Assembly: GCA_007449985.2 (NCBI GenBank)
Contig: VIIQ02000029.1
Coordinates: 1-64,000 of the forward strand
Direction of reading: 5' to 3'
Origin: Desmodesmus armatus
Lineage: Eukaryota > Chlorophyta > Chlorophyceae > Sphaeropleales > Scenedesmaceae
DNA: 64,000 nt
The notes beneath the pieces were generated by a model that searched no databases, was not told where the DNA came from, and saw only the letters and a list, made by a program, of their open reading frames with translations. This document shows positions 23,386-33,387 of this stretch, in pieces (the first letter of the stretch is position 1; each line of letters opens with the position of its first letter). A program made the position numbers and the translations under genes.

Positions 23386-26300
23386 ACACCACCACCACCA
23401 CCACCACCGCCGCCGCTGCCACCAAACGTCAACATTGCCAGCCTCATTGTCCACCCTGCCCCCCCCCTGCGTGCAGGCTTACAATGCAGCACCGACCACC
23501 ACCACCACAGCCACGTCCCACCTGTAGGGGACAGCCTCAGCACGCCCCCTCCTTCAAACTCCATCACCCCTTCAGGGAAGTACTGAGCCGGGTTGGCAAA
23601 GTCGGGCTTCAGGGAAGCATTATGAACTGCAATATCATTTTCAACTTCAAGTGAGACCACTCACCCCTCCCCCCACCCCTGTCACCCCCCCCCCCCACAC
23701 ACACACCACCACCAACACCCCGACCACCACCCCGACAGCCCCATCCCACCTGTAGGGAGGCAGCAGCACTCCCCCTCCCTCAAACTCCATCACCCCTTCG
23801 AATACTGGGCCAGGTTGGCAAAGTCGGGCTTCAGGCACGAAAGCAGTTTGAATTGTAACTGAAACTGCAAGAGGGACCACTCAATTCAACCCCCCACCCT
23901 AACCACACACACATTGAGCTTGATGACAACCTTCCTTATACACACACAGTTGCTTGCCTATCTAGTGGGACAGTCTTAGTGAGCTTGCATGTATCCAAGT
24001 ACTCCATCTATCGACACACACCCTCCGTCTCCCCACCCCCCAAAAACCCAGCTAGCCACCCACCTGTAGGGAGGCAGCCTCAGCACGCCCCCTCCTTCAA
24101 ACTCCATCACCCCTTCAGGGAAGTACTGAGCCAGGTTGGCAAAGTCGGGCTTCAGCCCACCCCCTGTGAAGCAGATGTCGTTGTAGCGGTCTGTGAACTC
24201 ACGCAGCCCGTGAGACTTGGCCGCTGACCGTGCTGCTGCAATCCAAGCCTGCAAGAGGGCAAAGAAAAGCACAGAGATCAATTAGTACGAGCCTCTGCAC
24301 AAAATGCTACATGCCACATAGTACTAGGTTGCAGCATGTGTGCTTTGGCGGCTGACCGGGCCGCTGCAATGCCTGAGCACAGGGGGGGGGGGGGGTGTTG
24401 AGACACTACGGCAACAGTACGCACCTGTTTGACTGGTGTTGGCACGCACAGGTATGTTGTCCTTGAGTCCATGATGGCACCATGGCCCTGGTCAAACACC
24501 CCCCACCCCCCCCGCGCACCTCATTGAACTCCCCACCCCCCCACACACACACACACCACCACCACCACCACCACCACCACCCCACCACCACCACCACCAC
24601 CACCACCACCACCACTAGCCGCTTGTCAAAGCCACCCTGTCGACAACCCCCCCCCCCCCACACACACACACACAGCTGTCAACACATGTTCACACCTGTT
24701 TGACTGGTGTTGGCACGCAGAGGTATGTTGTCCCTGAGTCCATGATGGTCCCGTGGCCCTGGTCAAACACTGAGGCAGACACAGGAAGCTTCTTGCCACC
24801 AAGGCTGATGCTGTTCAGCTTCACCCTGCAGTGCACAAAAACCACAGCAGTAGCCGCTTAGCCACAAATAAGATAACGGAGACTTCAAGTACACATTTCA
24901 ACGAGGCAAAGCAAGAAGCGGATTGTTGCCCCCAAGACTGATGCTGTTCAGCTTCACTCTGCAGAGTACCAGAACATGAACAGTTAGTGAGCAACATGGA
25001 CAGTCAATAGTGACCCTGAGTCAATGACTACTAATGACGAACACAATGCAGGCACTGCGAAAGCAAGACCTACCATGAACGGGATGTTTGTAATGTGTGC
25101 ATGCATCAGCGCTGGGGGCCGCAACCCCATAGGACCACATCACACAATCAGCACCCCTGCCATTGCCAAATTTGCTGTCATCTCCCTGCGGTGTTATGTT
25201 GCTGCCCAGTGTACAACAGCCAAAACAGCTCCCCAGACCCACCCTCAACGATGCACCATGAGCAGAAACAGTAACAGTCAAAGTGACAGTTGATACAGTG
25301 ACAGGATCACCTGTAGTAGTCGTTGTGGCTGTGCATGAGAGCAGTCCAGGAGTACTGGGGCTGCTGTGGGGCGGCTGGAGAATGGGGCTTGGTGGGGGTG
25401 ACGGGGGCTGGAGGCAGGGCGATGTGGGGGTCACCTGAGTGGAACACAGCAGGTGAAGACAGCAGGAAAACATGACAAGTTGATGTGTTCATTGGGGCGG
25501 GGGCAGGGCAATGTGGGGTCACCTGGATGGACAAAGTAGGAACACATGACATGTTGGTGTGTTCAATCAGGGTTGGGGGGGGGGGCAGCTGGGGAGTGGG
25601 GCTTGGTGGGGGTGACGGGGGCTGGAGGCAGGGCGATGTGGGGGTCACCTGTGTGTGTGGAAGGTACAGCAAAGTCTTGAGATCAGAGAGATGAGAGGGC
25701 TCAGCAAGTGGTATGTACCCTGGTTGCACACAGCTCTCCCTTGCACTGCAAGGTTGACCGTAGCGAGCCACACTGTTGAATGCCTCTGGCTCCCTTGTGG
25801 GTTGCTCAGCTTTTGCTGAGCCAATTACGGTAACTGTAACTGTAACTGAATGATTCCCAGGTGAATCTTCCCCCATCAGCATCGTTGGCTCCCTACAGGG
25901 TGTCCAGACATGTCCCAAGCATGCACCAAAACTTTTGTGACAAACAGCAACAGTAACCGGAACTGAAGAGAGTAGTAACAGTAACCAAAAAGAGTGAACA
26001 GAGTAACTAAAAGTGTGTTGATCTCACTCACCTAGCAGCAGGGCACCACCGCTAGGGAAGCCAAAGCAGAGGCTGAACATGTGGGGGATGGCACCAGATG
26101 CAGCCAGCTGCAGAATAGCAGCAGCAGCAGCAGCAGCAGCGGCAGCAGCGGCGGCGACGGCGACAATGGTGGCAGTGTCAGCAAGGGCAGCATTCAAGAG
26201 GGAATGCGGCAAAAGAGCTGCAATAGTGCCCCAAAACGTCCCGCACCGCTGGTGCGTGGGGAATGCTGGTTGGGCAGCCATCTAGACAGCCCCAGCAGCC

Positions 26301-28215
26301 TGCTGGCCTTGTTCCTAACACATACCATGGACCCCCCGGGGGGGGGGGGGGGGGGGGCGGGGCTTGGCCCCACCCTACGAAAACACGCATGCGAATCCCG
26401 CCCCCTTTCTAGAACACGCTCACAAGCCCCCCCCCCCCCCCAAAAAACAAAGCTCACCTCTCCATGAAAGGTGCCAGGGTTGTTCCCCATGCCCAGTATA
26501 CCATCCGCCTTCTGCCTGTATATCTCCCCCGTCTCTCCTGACTCACAACCCAGCGTGACAGGAACAGCCGTGGCATTGTCTGCAACCGCAAACTTCCCCC
26601 CTTCCCCCTTTCGCACCCACATTGCACACCTGCCCACCCAATCACACAGATCCCCCCCCCCCCCACCCACACACACACCCCAACCCCCCCCCCCCCCCCC
26701 AACAAACCCACCTCTCCATGGAAGGTGCCAGGGTTGTTCCCCATGCCCAGTATACCATCCGCCTTCTGCCTGTATATCTCCCCCGTCTCTCCTGACTCAC
26801 AACCCAGCGTGACAGGAACAGCCGTGGCATTGTCTGCAACCGCAAACTTCCCCCCTTCCCCCCTTTCGCACCCACATTGCACACCTGCCCACCCAATCAC
26901 ACAGATCCCCCCCCCACCCACACCCCCCCCCCCCCCAACAAACCCACCGCTCCATGGAAGGTGCCAGGGTTGTTCCCCATGCCCAGTATACCATCCGCCT
27001 TCTGCCTGTATATCTCCCCCGTCTCTCCTGACTCACAACCCAGCGTGACAGGAACAGCCGTGGCAGTGTCTGCAACCGCAAACTTCCCCCCTTACCCCCT
27101 TTCGCATCCACATTGCACACCTGCCCACCCAATCACACAGACCCCCCCCCCCCCACACACACACACCCCAAGCCCCCCCCCCCAACAAACCCACCTCTCC
27201 ATGGAAGGTGCCAGGGTTGTTCCCCATGCCCAGTATACCATCCGCCTTCTGCCTGTATATCTCCCCCGTCTCTCCTGACTCACAACCCAGCGTGACAGGA
27301 ACAGCCGTGGCATTGTCTGCAACCGCAAACTTCCCCCCTTACCCCCTTTCGCATCCACATTGCACACCTGCCCACCCAATCACACAGACCCCCCCCCCAC
27401 ACACACACCCCCCAAGCCCCCCCCCCCCCCAACAAACCCACCTCTCCATGGAAGGTGCCAGGGTTGTTCCCCATGCCCAGTATACCATCCGCCTTCTGCC
27501 TGTATATCTCCCCCGTCTCTCCTGACTCACAACCCAGCGTGACAGGAACAGCCGTGGCAGTGTCTGCAACCGCAAACTTCCCCCCTTCCCCCCTTTCGCA
27601 TCCACATTGCACACCTGCCCACCCAATCACACAGACCCCCCCCCCCCCACACACACCCCAAGCCCCCCCCCCCCCCCCACAACAAACCCACCTCTCCATG
27701 GAAGGTGCCAGGGTTGTTCCCCATGCCCAGTATACCATCCGCCTTCTGCCTGTATATCTCCCCCGTCTCTCCTGACTCACAACCCAGCGTGACAGGAACA
27801 GCCGTGGCATTGTCTGCAACCGCAAACTTCCCCCCTTCCCCCTTTCGCACCCACATTGCACACCTGCCCACCCAATCACACAGATCCCCCGCCCCCACCC
27901 ACACACACACCCCAACCCCCCCCCCCAACAAACCCACCTCTCCATGGAAGGTGCCAGGGTTGTTCCCCATGCCCAGTATACCATCCGCCTTCTGCCTGTA
28001 TATCTCCCCCGTCTCTCCTGACTCACAACCCAGCGTGACAGGAACAGCCGTGGCATTTTCAGGAAACGTGAACACATCCCGCACCAACCGCCCCTTGCTG
28101 GTCGACTGCTCGGCATAGAAGATCTCGTAGGTGCACTGCCCCCCGCTGCTGCTGCTGCTGCTGCCGTATTTCTTCTCAAGGGCTTTCTGTACTGCGCGAG
28201 TGATGTCACCGCCGC

Positions 28216-28259
<44 letters not shown>

Positions 28260-28639
28260 TCGCAGAACAGCATACTGGGTTGGCGCTTGCAGGCTGGTTC
28301 GTCGCATCCAATCCAGTGAGCTGTCGCTGAATGGCTGCGAACAGAATGGCGGTTACAGACAGGCAGGTGAAGAACCACAGAATGCACAGCGGCAGCAACA
28401 GTGGCAGCAGCAAGCATGTCAGTCGCAAACCGTTTGGGGCTAGACTTAGATGAACAAAACACTGCTCGACGGGTTGCTAGCTATCTGCAGCTACCACTGC
28501 TGCTGCCCAGCACTCTCCAGCTGCTACTGCCAGCACTCTCCTGCCGGAGGAGCGGCTACTGCCAGCACTCTCCTGCTGCTACTGCCAGCACTCTCCTGCT
28601 GCTACCAGCCACCATGCTGCCGCTGCTACCAGCCATCAC

Positions 28640-28673
<34 letters not shown>

Positions 28674-30039
28674 CCGATGCGCTGCTGTGAACGCCTACTA
28701 GGGAGTCCCCCCCTCCCCACCTCCTCTTGCCCATACCCACCTTGGATTATAGGGTGGGTTGTAGTGGTTTGGGCCGCAGTGCTGGCAATCGTGGCAGGGC
28801 ACATAGGTAATTGTGCTGCCTGTGTCCACAATCAGCCCAAAGGTCCTGGCTGGACTGCCTAAGGGCAATGAAGCATAGAAGTAGCCCTCGCGGACACTGT
28901 ATAGATAGAGCATGGACGACAGGGAAAGAGGGACGGGGAGGGGGGGGGCACTTAGTGGGATAAATGCGCCAGGGGTGTACCTATGATGCTTGCTTTTGGA
29001 TGCTGCTGCAACCTAGTTTTGGTGTTTGCACGGTCATGCTCTGCATTGTGATGGAAGGGGGCGTAAGTGATAGTGCTGCCTGTGTCCACAATGAGCCCAA
29101 AGGTCCTTGCTGGACTGCCTAGGGGCAATGCAGCATAGAAGTAGCCCTCGCGGACACTGCATGGATTACAGGACAAGGAGTGGGGGTAGAAACACTGAGT
29201 GGGAGCCATGCAAGTGCATTGCTGCTTGCTTGGGTGCTGTTGCTACTAATGCTGGTGGCTGAAATGATGAGCATCTGCAATTGTGGAGACAGCACGAATG
29301 CTCTTGCTGGACTGCCCAGGAACAATGCAGGGTAACCAAAGCGGGCACTGAGCAGAAGGCATGCATGATCATGCAAAAAAACAGGGGGGGGGGGTAGCAG
29401 CAGCAGTGAGGGCAAGGGAACAGTGGCTGCTTGCGGGTTGGGTTTTCGCATGCTGCTGCTAGCTTGTTGAGGTGTTAAGGGCAGAACATGTACATGGGAT
29501 GACAGGTGGGTGAGGCAGGCCCGGGTGACAAGTTCAGTTCAGGAACTGTTTTCCTGATGTTACGATTGCAAGAAGAGGGTGCTGGTTTAGCTGTGACGCT
29601 GTGCTTGGATCAACTGCATTTTGGTCCCAGCTGTGCTGTTCAGCACTGCAGGCTGCGATCAGCTGTGCAGTTCTGATGCCAAGCACCATGCATGGGTGCA
29701 GCTGGTGCGTGTATCAACAGCCTAAAGCGAGATCGCGATTCCGTAAGCTTCAGTGCCGATTGCTGCTTGCATGTGAGGCTGGGCTTGCTTTAGGAAAGCA
29801 AGCAGCACACCAGCGCAAAGATACACCCACCTGCCCATGACCTGCACCTTCCCTGCGCCCAGCAGGTTTCTGCCACTGCTGCTGCTACTGCTCCAGGCTC
29901 TGCTTCTGACTGCTCCCTGCCGCATCTCCAAGGGGACTATATAAGCATTGGGCTGAGCTCCAAGGGCTATGTGAATCAGCCAGGCCAGAGACAGCAGCAT
30001 GCATGGGAGCACGTTGCAGCGGTTGATCGTGCTCATCAT
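20572..30039 (-). CDS. Pepsin-like (A1) aspartyl protease with membrane anchor, 10 exons
   Basis: Exons (minus strand): 30039-29831, 28896-28741, 28334-27938, 26107-26032, 25434-25311, 24825-24696, 24248-24064, 22596-22488, 22103-22029, 21519-20572. All introns are GT-AG and phases agree throughout (2409 nt, 802 residues). Residues 1 to about 28 are a signal peptide (hydrophobic CMLLSLAWLIHIALG). The first active site is IVDTGSTITYVPC (Asp at about 94), followed by a Cys-rich loop. QCTYEIFYAEQS is the flap region. The second active site is GTIMDSGTTY (Asp at about 350). Core motifs NDICFTGGG, FPEGVMEF, AYCLGVID and YDLENKRIGFADADC follow. After about residue 487 comes a C-terminal extension: Ala-rich, an Asp/Glu/Ser-rich acidic block, poly-Gln, Asn/Ser/Thr-rich, then one membrane span at about 750-772 (VTLVACVGLTFLGVAAGLIY) and a basic tail. 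It probably cleaves proteins in the secretory or surface compartment. Most introns contain copies of neighbouring exon pieces. Confidence 0.9.
21745..22010 (-). repeat. C-rich minisatellite in protease intron 9
   Basis: Three copies of AAGCAAAGGCTCACCCGTCA (starting about 21750, 21856 and 21973) alternate with ACCCCC-type runs. On the sense strand this is GGGGGT repeats just downstream of the exon 9 donor, with strong G-quadruplex potential. Confidence 0.9.
22123..22165 (+). repeat. Interstitial telomere-like repeat 1
   Basis: Runs of TTTAGGG and TTAGGG units (about five, the last degenerate) between the intact exon 9 and its truncated upstream copy. Confidence 0.85.
22170..22218 (-). repeat. 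Truncated copy of protease exon 9
   Basis: Acceptor GCTGTGCAG followed by a segment encoding YDLENKRIGFADA, then KLP instead of the DCHSM continuation. The copy ends where the telomere-like repeat begins. It lies in the intron upstream (sense) of the intact exon 22029-22103, so the spliceosome faces two acceptors. Confidence 0.85.
22406..22442 (+). repeat. Interstitial telomere-like repeat 2
   Basis: GGGTTTAGGGTTTAGGG followed by TTAGGG units, then a short inverted-looking AAACCTAAAACCC. Same intron as repeat 1. Confidence 0.85.
22610..22790. repeat. CACAG/CATGG-rich simple repeat in protease intron 7
   Basis: GCACAGCACAGCATGACAC and CAGCACAGCACAGCACGGCG type runs flank exon 8 upstream on the sense strand. 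They resemble the CAGCA microsatellite in MYND copy C. Confidence 0.75.
22888..23840 (-). repeat. Four extra copies of the 3' half of protease exon 7
   Basis: Copies at about 22888-22976, 23180-23272, 23522-23612 and 23750-23833 each encode the KPDFAN(L/P)AQYFPEGVMEF region and end CTACAG. The last three have a GT donor; the first has AT instead. They sit in the intron between intact exon 7 (24064-24248) and exon 8 (22488-22596). Spacers are C runs and CA runs on the plus strand. The copy at 23750 has a short internal deletion in the FPEG stretch. Confidence 0.9.
23950..24018 (+). repeat. Dispersed repeat copy 2 (about 70 bp)
   Basis: Matches 19467-19535 (GCTTGCCTATCTAGTGGGAC through CAAGTACTCCATCTATCG). 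Lies in protease intron 7. Confidence 0.85.
24340..24500 (-). repeat. Copies of the exon 7 start and exon 6 end in protease intron 6
   Basis: 24340-24373 repeats the exon 7 start region (AAARSAAKAHML). 24425-24497 repeats the end of exon 6 with a GTGCGTAC donor, but its active-site motif reads DSRTT instead of DSGTT, so inclusion of this copy would destroy the catalytic loop. Confidence 0.85.
24548..24670 (+). repeat. (ACC)n and (CA)n microsatellites
   Basis: Two blocks of ACC trinucleotides (about 24557-24616) between CA runs, in protease intron 6. Confidence 0.95.
24925..24958 (-). repeat. Copy of protease exon 6 acceptor and start
   Basis: CTCTGCAG followed by sequence encoding VKLNSISLGGN, paralogous to the intact exon 6 start at 24825 (VKLNSISLGGK). 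It decays after about 35 bases. Confidence 0.85.
25490..25650 (-). repeat. Two partial copies of the protease exon 5 start
   Basis: 25491-25523 and about 25585-25649 repeat the CAG/GTGACCCCCACATCGCCC acceptor and proline-rich exon 5 start. They lie upstream (sense) of the intact exon 5 (25311-25434). Confidence 0.85.
26458..27813 (-). repeat. Six extra 122 bp copies of the protease exon 3 end, about 246 bp period
   Basis: Copies at 26458-26579, 26712-26833, 26948-27069, 27195-27316, 27442-27563 and 27692-27813 are nearly identical to the last 119 bases of exon 3 (27938-28334; NATAVPVTLG to GNNPGTFHGE). Each is preceded by a TTGCGGTTGCAG acceptor and followed by a GT donor. Five have GTGGGTTTG plus a G run. 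The copy furthest downstream (26458) has GTGAGCTTTG, presumably the ancestral donor. Since 122 is not a multiple of three, including one copy shifts the frame and two copies give an early stop, so the exon 3 to exon 4 splice must skip all six for a working enzyme. Confidence 0.95.
29056..29347 (-). repeat. Two decaying copies of the catalytic exon 2
   Basis: 29156 downward: acceptor, then REGYFYAALPLGSPARTFGL and an intact DTGSTITY, decaying after YAPFHH. 29347 downward to about 29262: only ARFGYPALFLGSPAR is recognisable, and the active-site DTG is lost. Both lie in intron 1 of the protease, upstream of the intact exon 28741-28896, and show a gradient of decay. Confidence 0.9.
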
Positions 30040-30469
30040 GTTTCTTTTTGTATGTTGTTGTATATTATGAGCCTGGGAATTAGTCCGTAGCAGCCATCGT
30101 GGAGCACTTGCACACGTTTATGGAGAACACGAAATGAACTCGGACCGACCCGCAGCTCCTCTCAAACAATCAAGCAGTGATGCTAGAACATAGTGCGACT
30201 AGTTTCCTTGAGACATCACCACTCATTCTTTGCTCCAACGGTCAACGTTGAACACAACGGCACAGGTGGGAAAAAGCGCCTTCAATCAAATGCGTTGGTG
30301 CGCCTTTAGTCCCACGTGCCACTAATTCTTTGAGCCACAGCATCCAAACCTTCAGGTTGGATTGATCAGGATCCAACTTTGGCCACCTCAGCACTCACCT
30401 ATCGCTTGCCCACAACACAAACCATTACTGTATCAAGTCCACATTCAAGATTTTTTCCCCATACCCACC
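30040..30469. promoter_or_regulatory. Divergent intergenic region, probable shared promoter
   Basis: About 430 bp separates the start codons of the minus-strand protease (30039) and plus-strand MYND copy A (30470). No long ORF, poly-C/G tract or exon copy is present here, in contrast to both flanks. No canonical TATA box or known motif is asserted. Confidence 0.45.
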
Positions 30470-33356
30470 ATGGCAGCAGCTAGTTGGAGCTGGAAGGTGG
30501 GTCTCCGCTTCTGGGCCAGCGTACTGCTGCCAACCCCAACTGCTGCAGATGCAGACGGCACACTGCAGCTACTGCTGACTGGCCGGATCAATAAAAAAAC
30601 CCTGCACGTATCTCCTGCTGCTCTACAGGAGACCCAGGCTCTGCTGCAGCGGCTGCAACAGCCAACAGCAGAGTCAGTGGCCTTAGAGTACCAAAACGTA
30701 AACCGTCTCACACAGTGGATAGGTGCAACAGTCGTTCCCACAGCTGGCCGGCTTCCCAAACTCTCGATACCTCGCGAGCAGTTCAGTGCCCTGATGCAGC
30801 GGTGGTGCAGATTGGCCAAGCCGCTGCTGATGTTGCTGACAGATATGCATGCTCTCTCGCAGCCTGGGTTTGAGGCTATCTTGAGCGCTGGTTTACTGTT
30901 GAGTGTGATGGGCAACTTGCTGGAGTGCTGGGTGCACTCGGCAGCAGATGGGGAGGCAGTGAAGCAGCAAATCGCTCAGCACACAGCAGGTGAGTGGGAG
31001 GGAGGGGGGGGGTGTTTGGCGGGGGGGGGGGGGGGGGGGGGGCTGTTGGGGGGGGGGGGGGCTGTTGGCATGCGTGGAGGGGGGGGGGGGGGTGTTGGGG
31101 GGAGGCAGTGAAGTAGCAGATCGCTCAGAACACAGAAGGTGAGTGGGAGGCGGCCCGGGAAGGGTTGGGTGTGTGGAGGCGGTAACGGGGGGGGGGGCAA
31201 TGGGGCAAGGGGGGGGGGGGTGAAGCAGCAGAATTCTCAGCACACAGCAGGTGAGTTGGAGGCGGCTCAGGGAGGTCTTTGTGTGTGTGTGTGGGAGGGC
31301 GGGGGGTGTTTGGCGGGGAAGGGGGGGGGGGGGGGGGGGGGCTGTTGGGCCGGGGGGCAGGGGGGGGGGGGGGGAGAGGCAGAAGATTGTTCAGCACAGT
31401 GCAGGTGAGTCGGGAGCGGCGAGTGTTGTGGGTCAAGCAAGTGCCCATATTACACACAACCCTCCCCGCCCCCGACTCACCTGCACTGTGCTGAACAATC
31501 TGCTGCCTGAGTGCTGGGTGCACTCGGTGGCAGATGGGGAGACAGTGCAGCAGCAGATCGCTCTTCACACAGCAGGTCAGGCTCTGAATGTTTCTGTCTT
31601 TACATGTGTCTGGTGGGGTCAGTGGGGGGGGGGGGGGGGGGGGGAGGGGGGGGGCTGACGTGGGTTGGTTGGTGATTCACTGCGCAGTTGTTGATAAGTA
31701 GCAGATCGCTCAGCACATAGCGAGTGAGTTGGAGACGGCCCGGGCAGGATTTTGTGGGTATTTAGGAAATGGGGGGGGGGTGTTCAGCATGGGGCGGCGG
31801 ATGTTCGGGAGGGTGGAATTGCGGTTTGTTGAACACATGAACGGAGCGTTGATTTCGACACAGATTATATGTGTAGGACATGCATGTAGGTGTGCTGACA
31901 TAGGATAAAACACAATGTGCGGCATGATTCTAGTGTGAAGGGAAGGACTCAAAGCGCAAGGGATAGCAAGGGGTTGTGGGAAGCATATTGGGCAAGCAGT
32001 GGCCGTTGAGATGAGTGTGATTGCCAACGGCAGATCAGGCAGTTGGTTGGTGATTCACCTCCCAACATTACGGCTGTCACTGTCTCTGCCAACTGCCGAC
32101 AGGCCTGGTCCCTATCCTGGGAAAGCTCATGCGCCCCATGATAGCCACCCTCGGCAAGAACACAGCCAGGCGGCACCAAAAGGCATACTGTTGAGCCAAT
32201 CACTATCTAAGCGCAGCTGTAAATGCTGTTTTTCTGTTGCGACTACCAACAGGCTTGGTTTCTATCCTGGGGAAGCTCATGCGCCGCATGATAGCCACCC
32301 TCGACCAAAACACAGCCAGGCGGCACCAGAAACAGCAAACCCAGAATCAGCTCAGCAGGCAGCAGAGGCAGCACATGCAAGGGACTACTGGGCATGTGAC
32401 TGGCACTGTTACTGCTTTGGCAATCCACCCCCCAACACTGCGGCTGTAAATGCTGTTTTTCTGTTGCTGTGCTTCTGTTGCGACTACCAACAGGCTTGGT
32501 CCCTATCCTGGGGAAGCTCATGCGCCCCATGATAGCCACCCTTGAAAAAAAACAGCCAGGCGGCACCAGAAAGCAGCAAACCCAGAGTCAGCACAGCAAG
32601 CAGCAGAGGCAGCACACGCAAGGCACTACTTCCCCCCACACAGCGACATCACTACCGCCATACACCTGCTGACCCTTTGGAAGGGACTGGCAGGGAACTG
32701 GCCGGAGGGGCAAGTCCTGCGTGGCGGCAGCTTAGAAATCAGAGTCAGCGGCGGCGGTGGCAGCAGCAGCAGCAGCAGTACGAGTTTGATGGAGACACTC
32801 ATGCGCGCCGGCAGCAGCAGCAGCAGCAGCGGCGGCGGCAGCAGCAGCGGCGGCAGCACCAGTCTGATGGAGGCAGTACTGCCGGCATGTGAGCTGGCGG
32901 TCTGCTTACTGAAAACCTGGCCGCCAGATGTAGCCGGTCCAGCCGCCAGCAGCAGCAGCAGCAGCGGCAGCCGCCACGGCAGCAGCAGCAGCAGTGAGGT
33001 TCCGGATGGGTCCATCCCCCGATCGAGCGTGACAGACCTGATGTTTATCATCTCGTGTGTGCTGATCCGTGTGATCCAAACTGAGCTGCTGCTTGGTAGT
33101 GCCCAGATGACGTTAGATGATTTCGCATTTACACTCATGATTACGTCATCCCCAGCGGTACAGCACCTGCTGCTGCTGCAGATGGCGGGTGCGTGCCACC
33201 TGCTGCACAAGCAGCGGCAGGGGCTGTCACCGCTCAAACTCAAGGAGGCCGCAGCAGCAGTGTCGGGATCCAGGGAGCTTGCAGCAGCAGCCGCTGCTGC
33301 CGAAGCTGCTGCCGGCAGCCAGGGCAGCAGTGGCAGCAATGGCAGCAGGGGTCCGA

Positions 33357-33387
<31 letters not shown>

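Noticed and set aside
26458..28334. CRISPR-like regular repeat
   Set aside because: Repeat of 122 bp with low-complexity spacers, splice signals and protease homology in a eukaryotic gene.
27280..28428. Long minus-strand frames (up to 382 codons) running through exon 3 and several duplicated copies
   Set aside because: They read through GT-AG introns with poly-G and change frame between copies. The protease model with exon 3 ending at 27938 gives clean homology.
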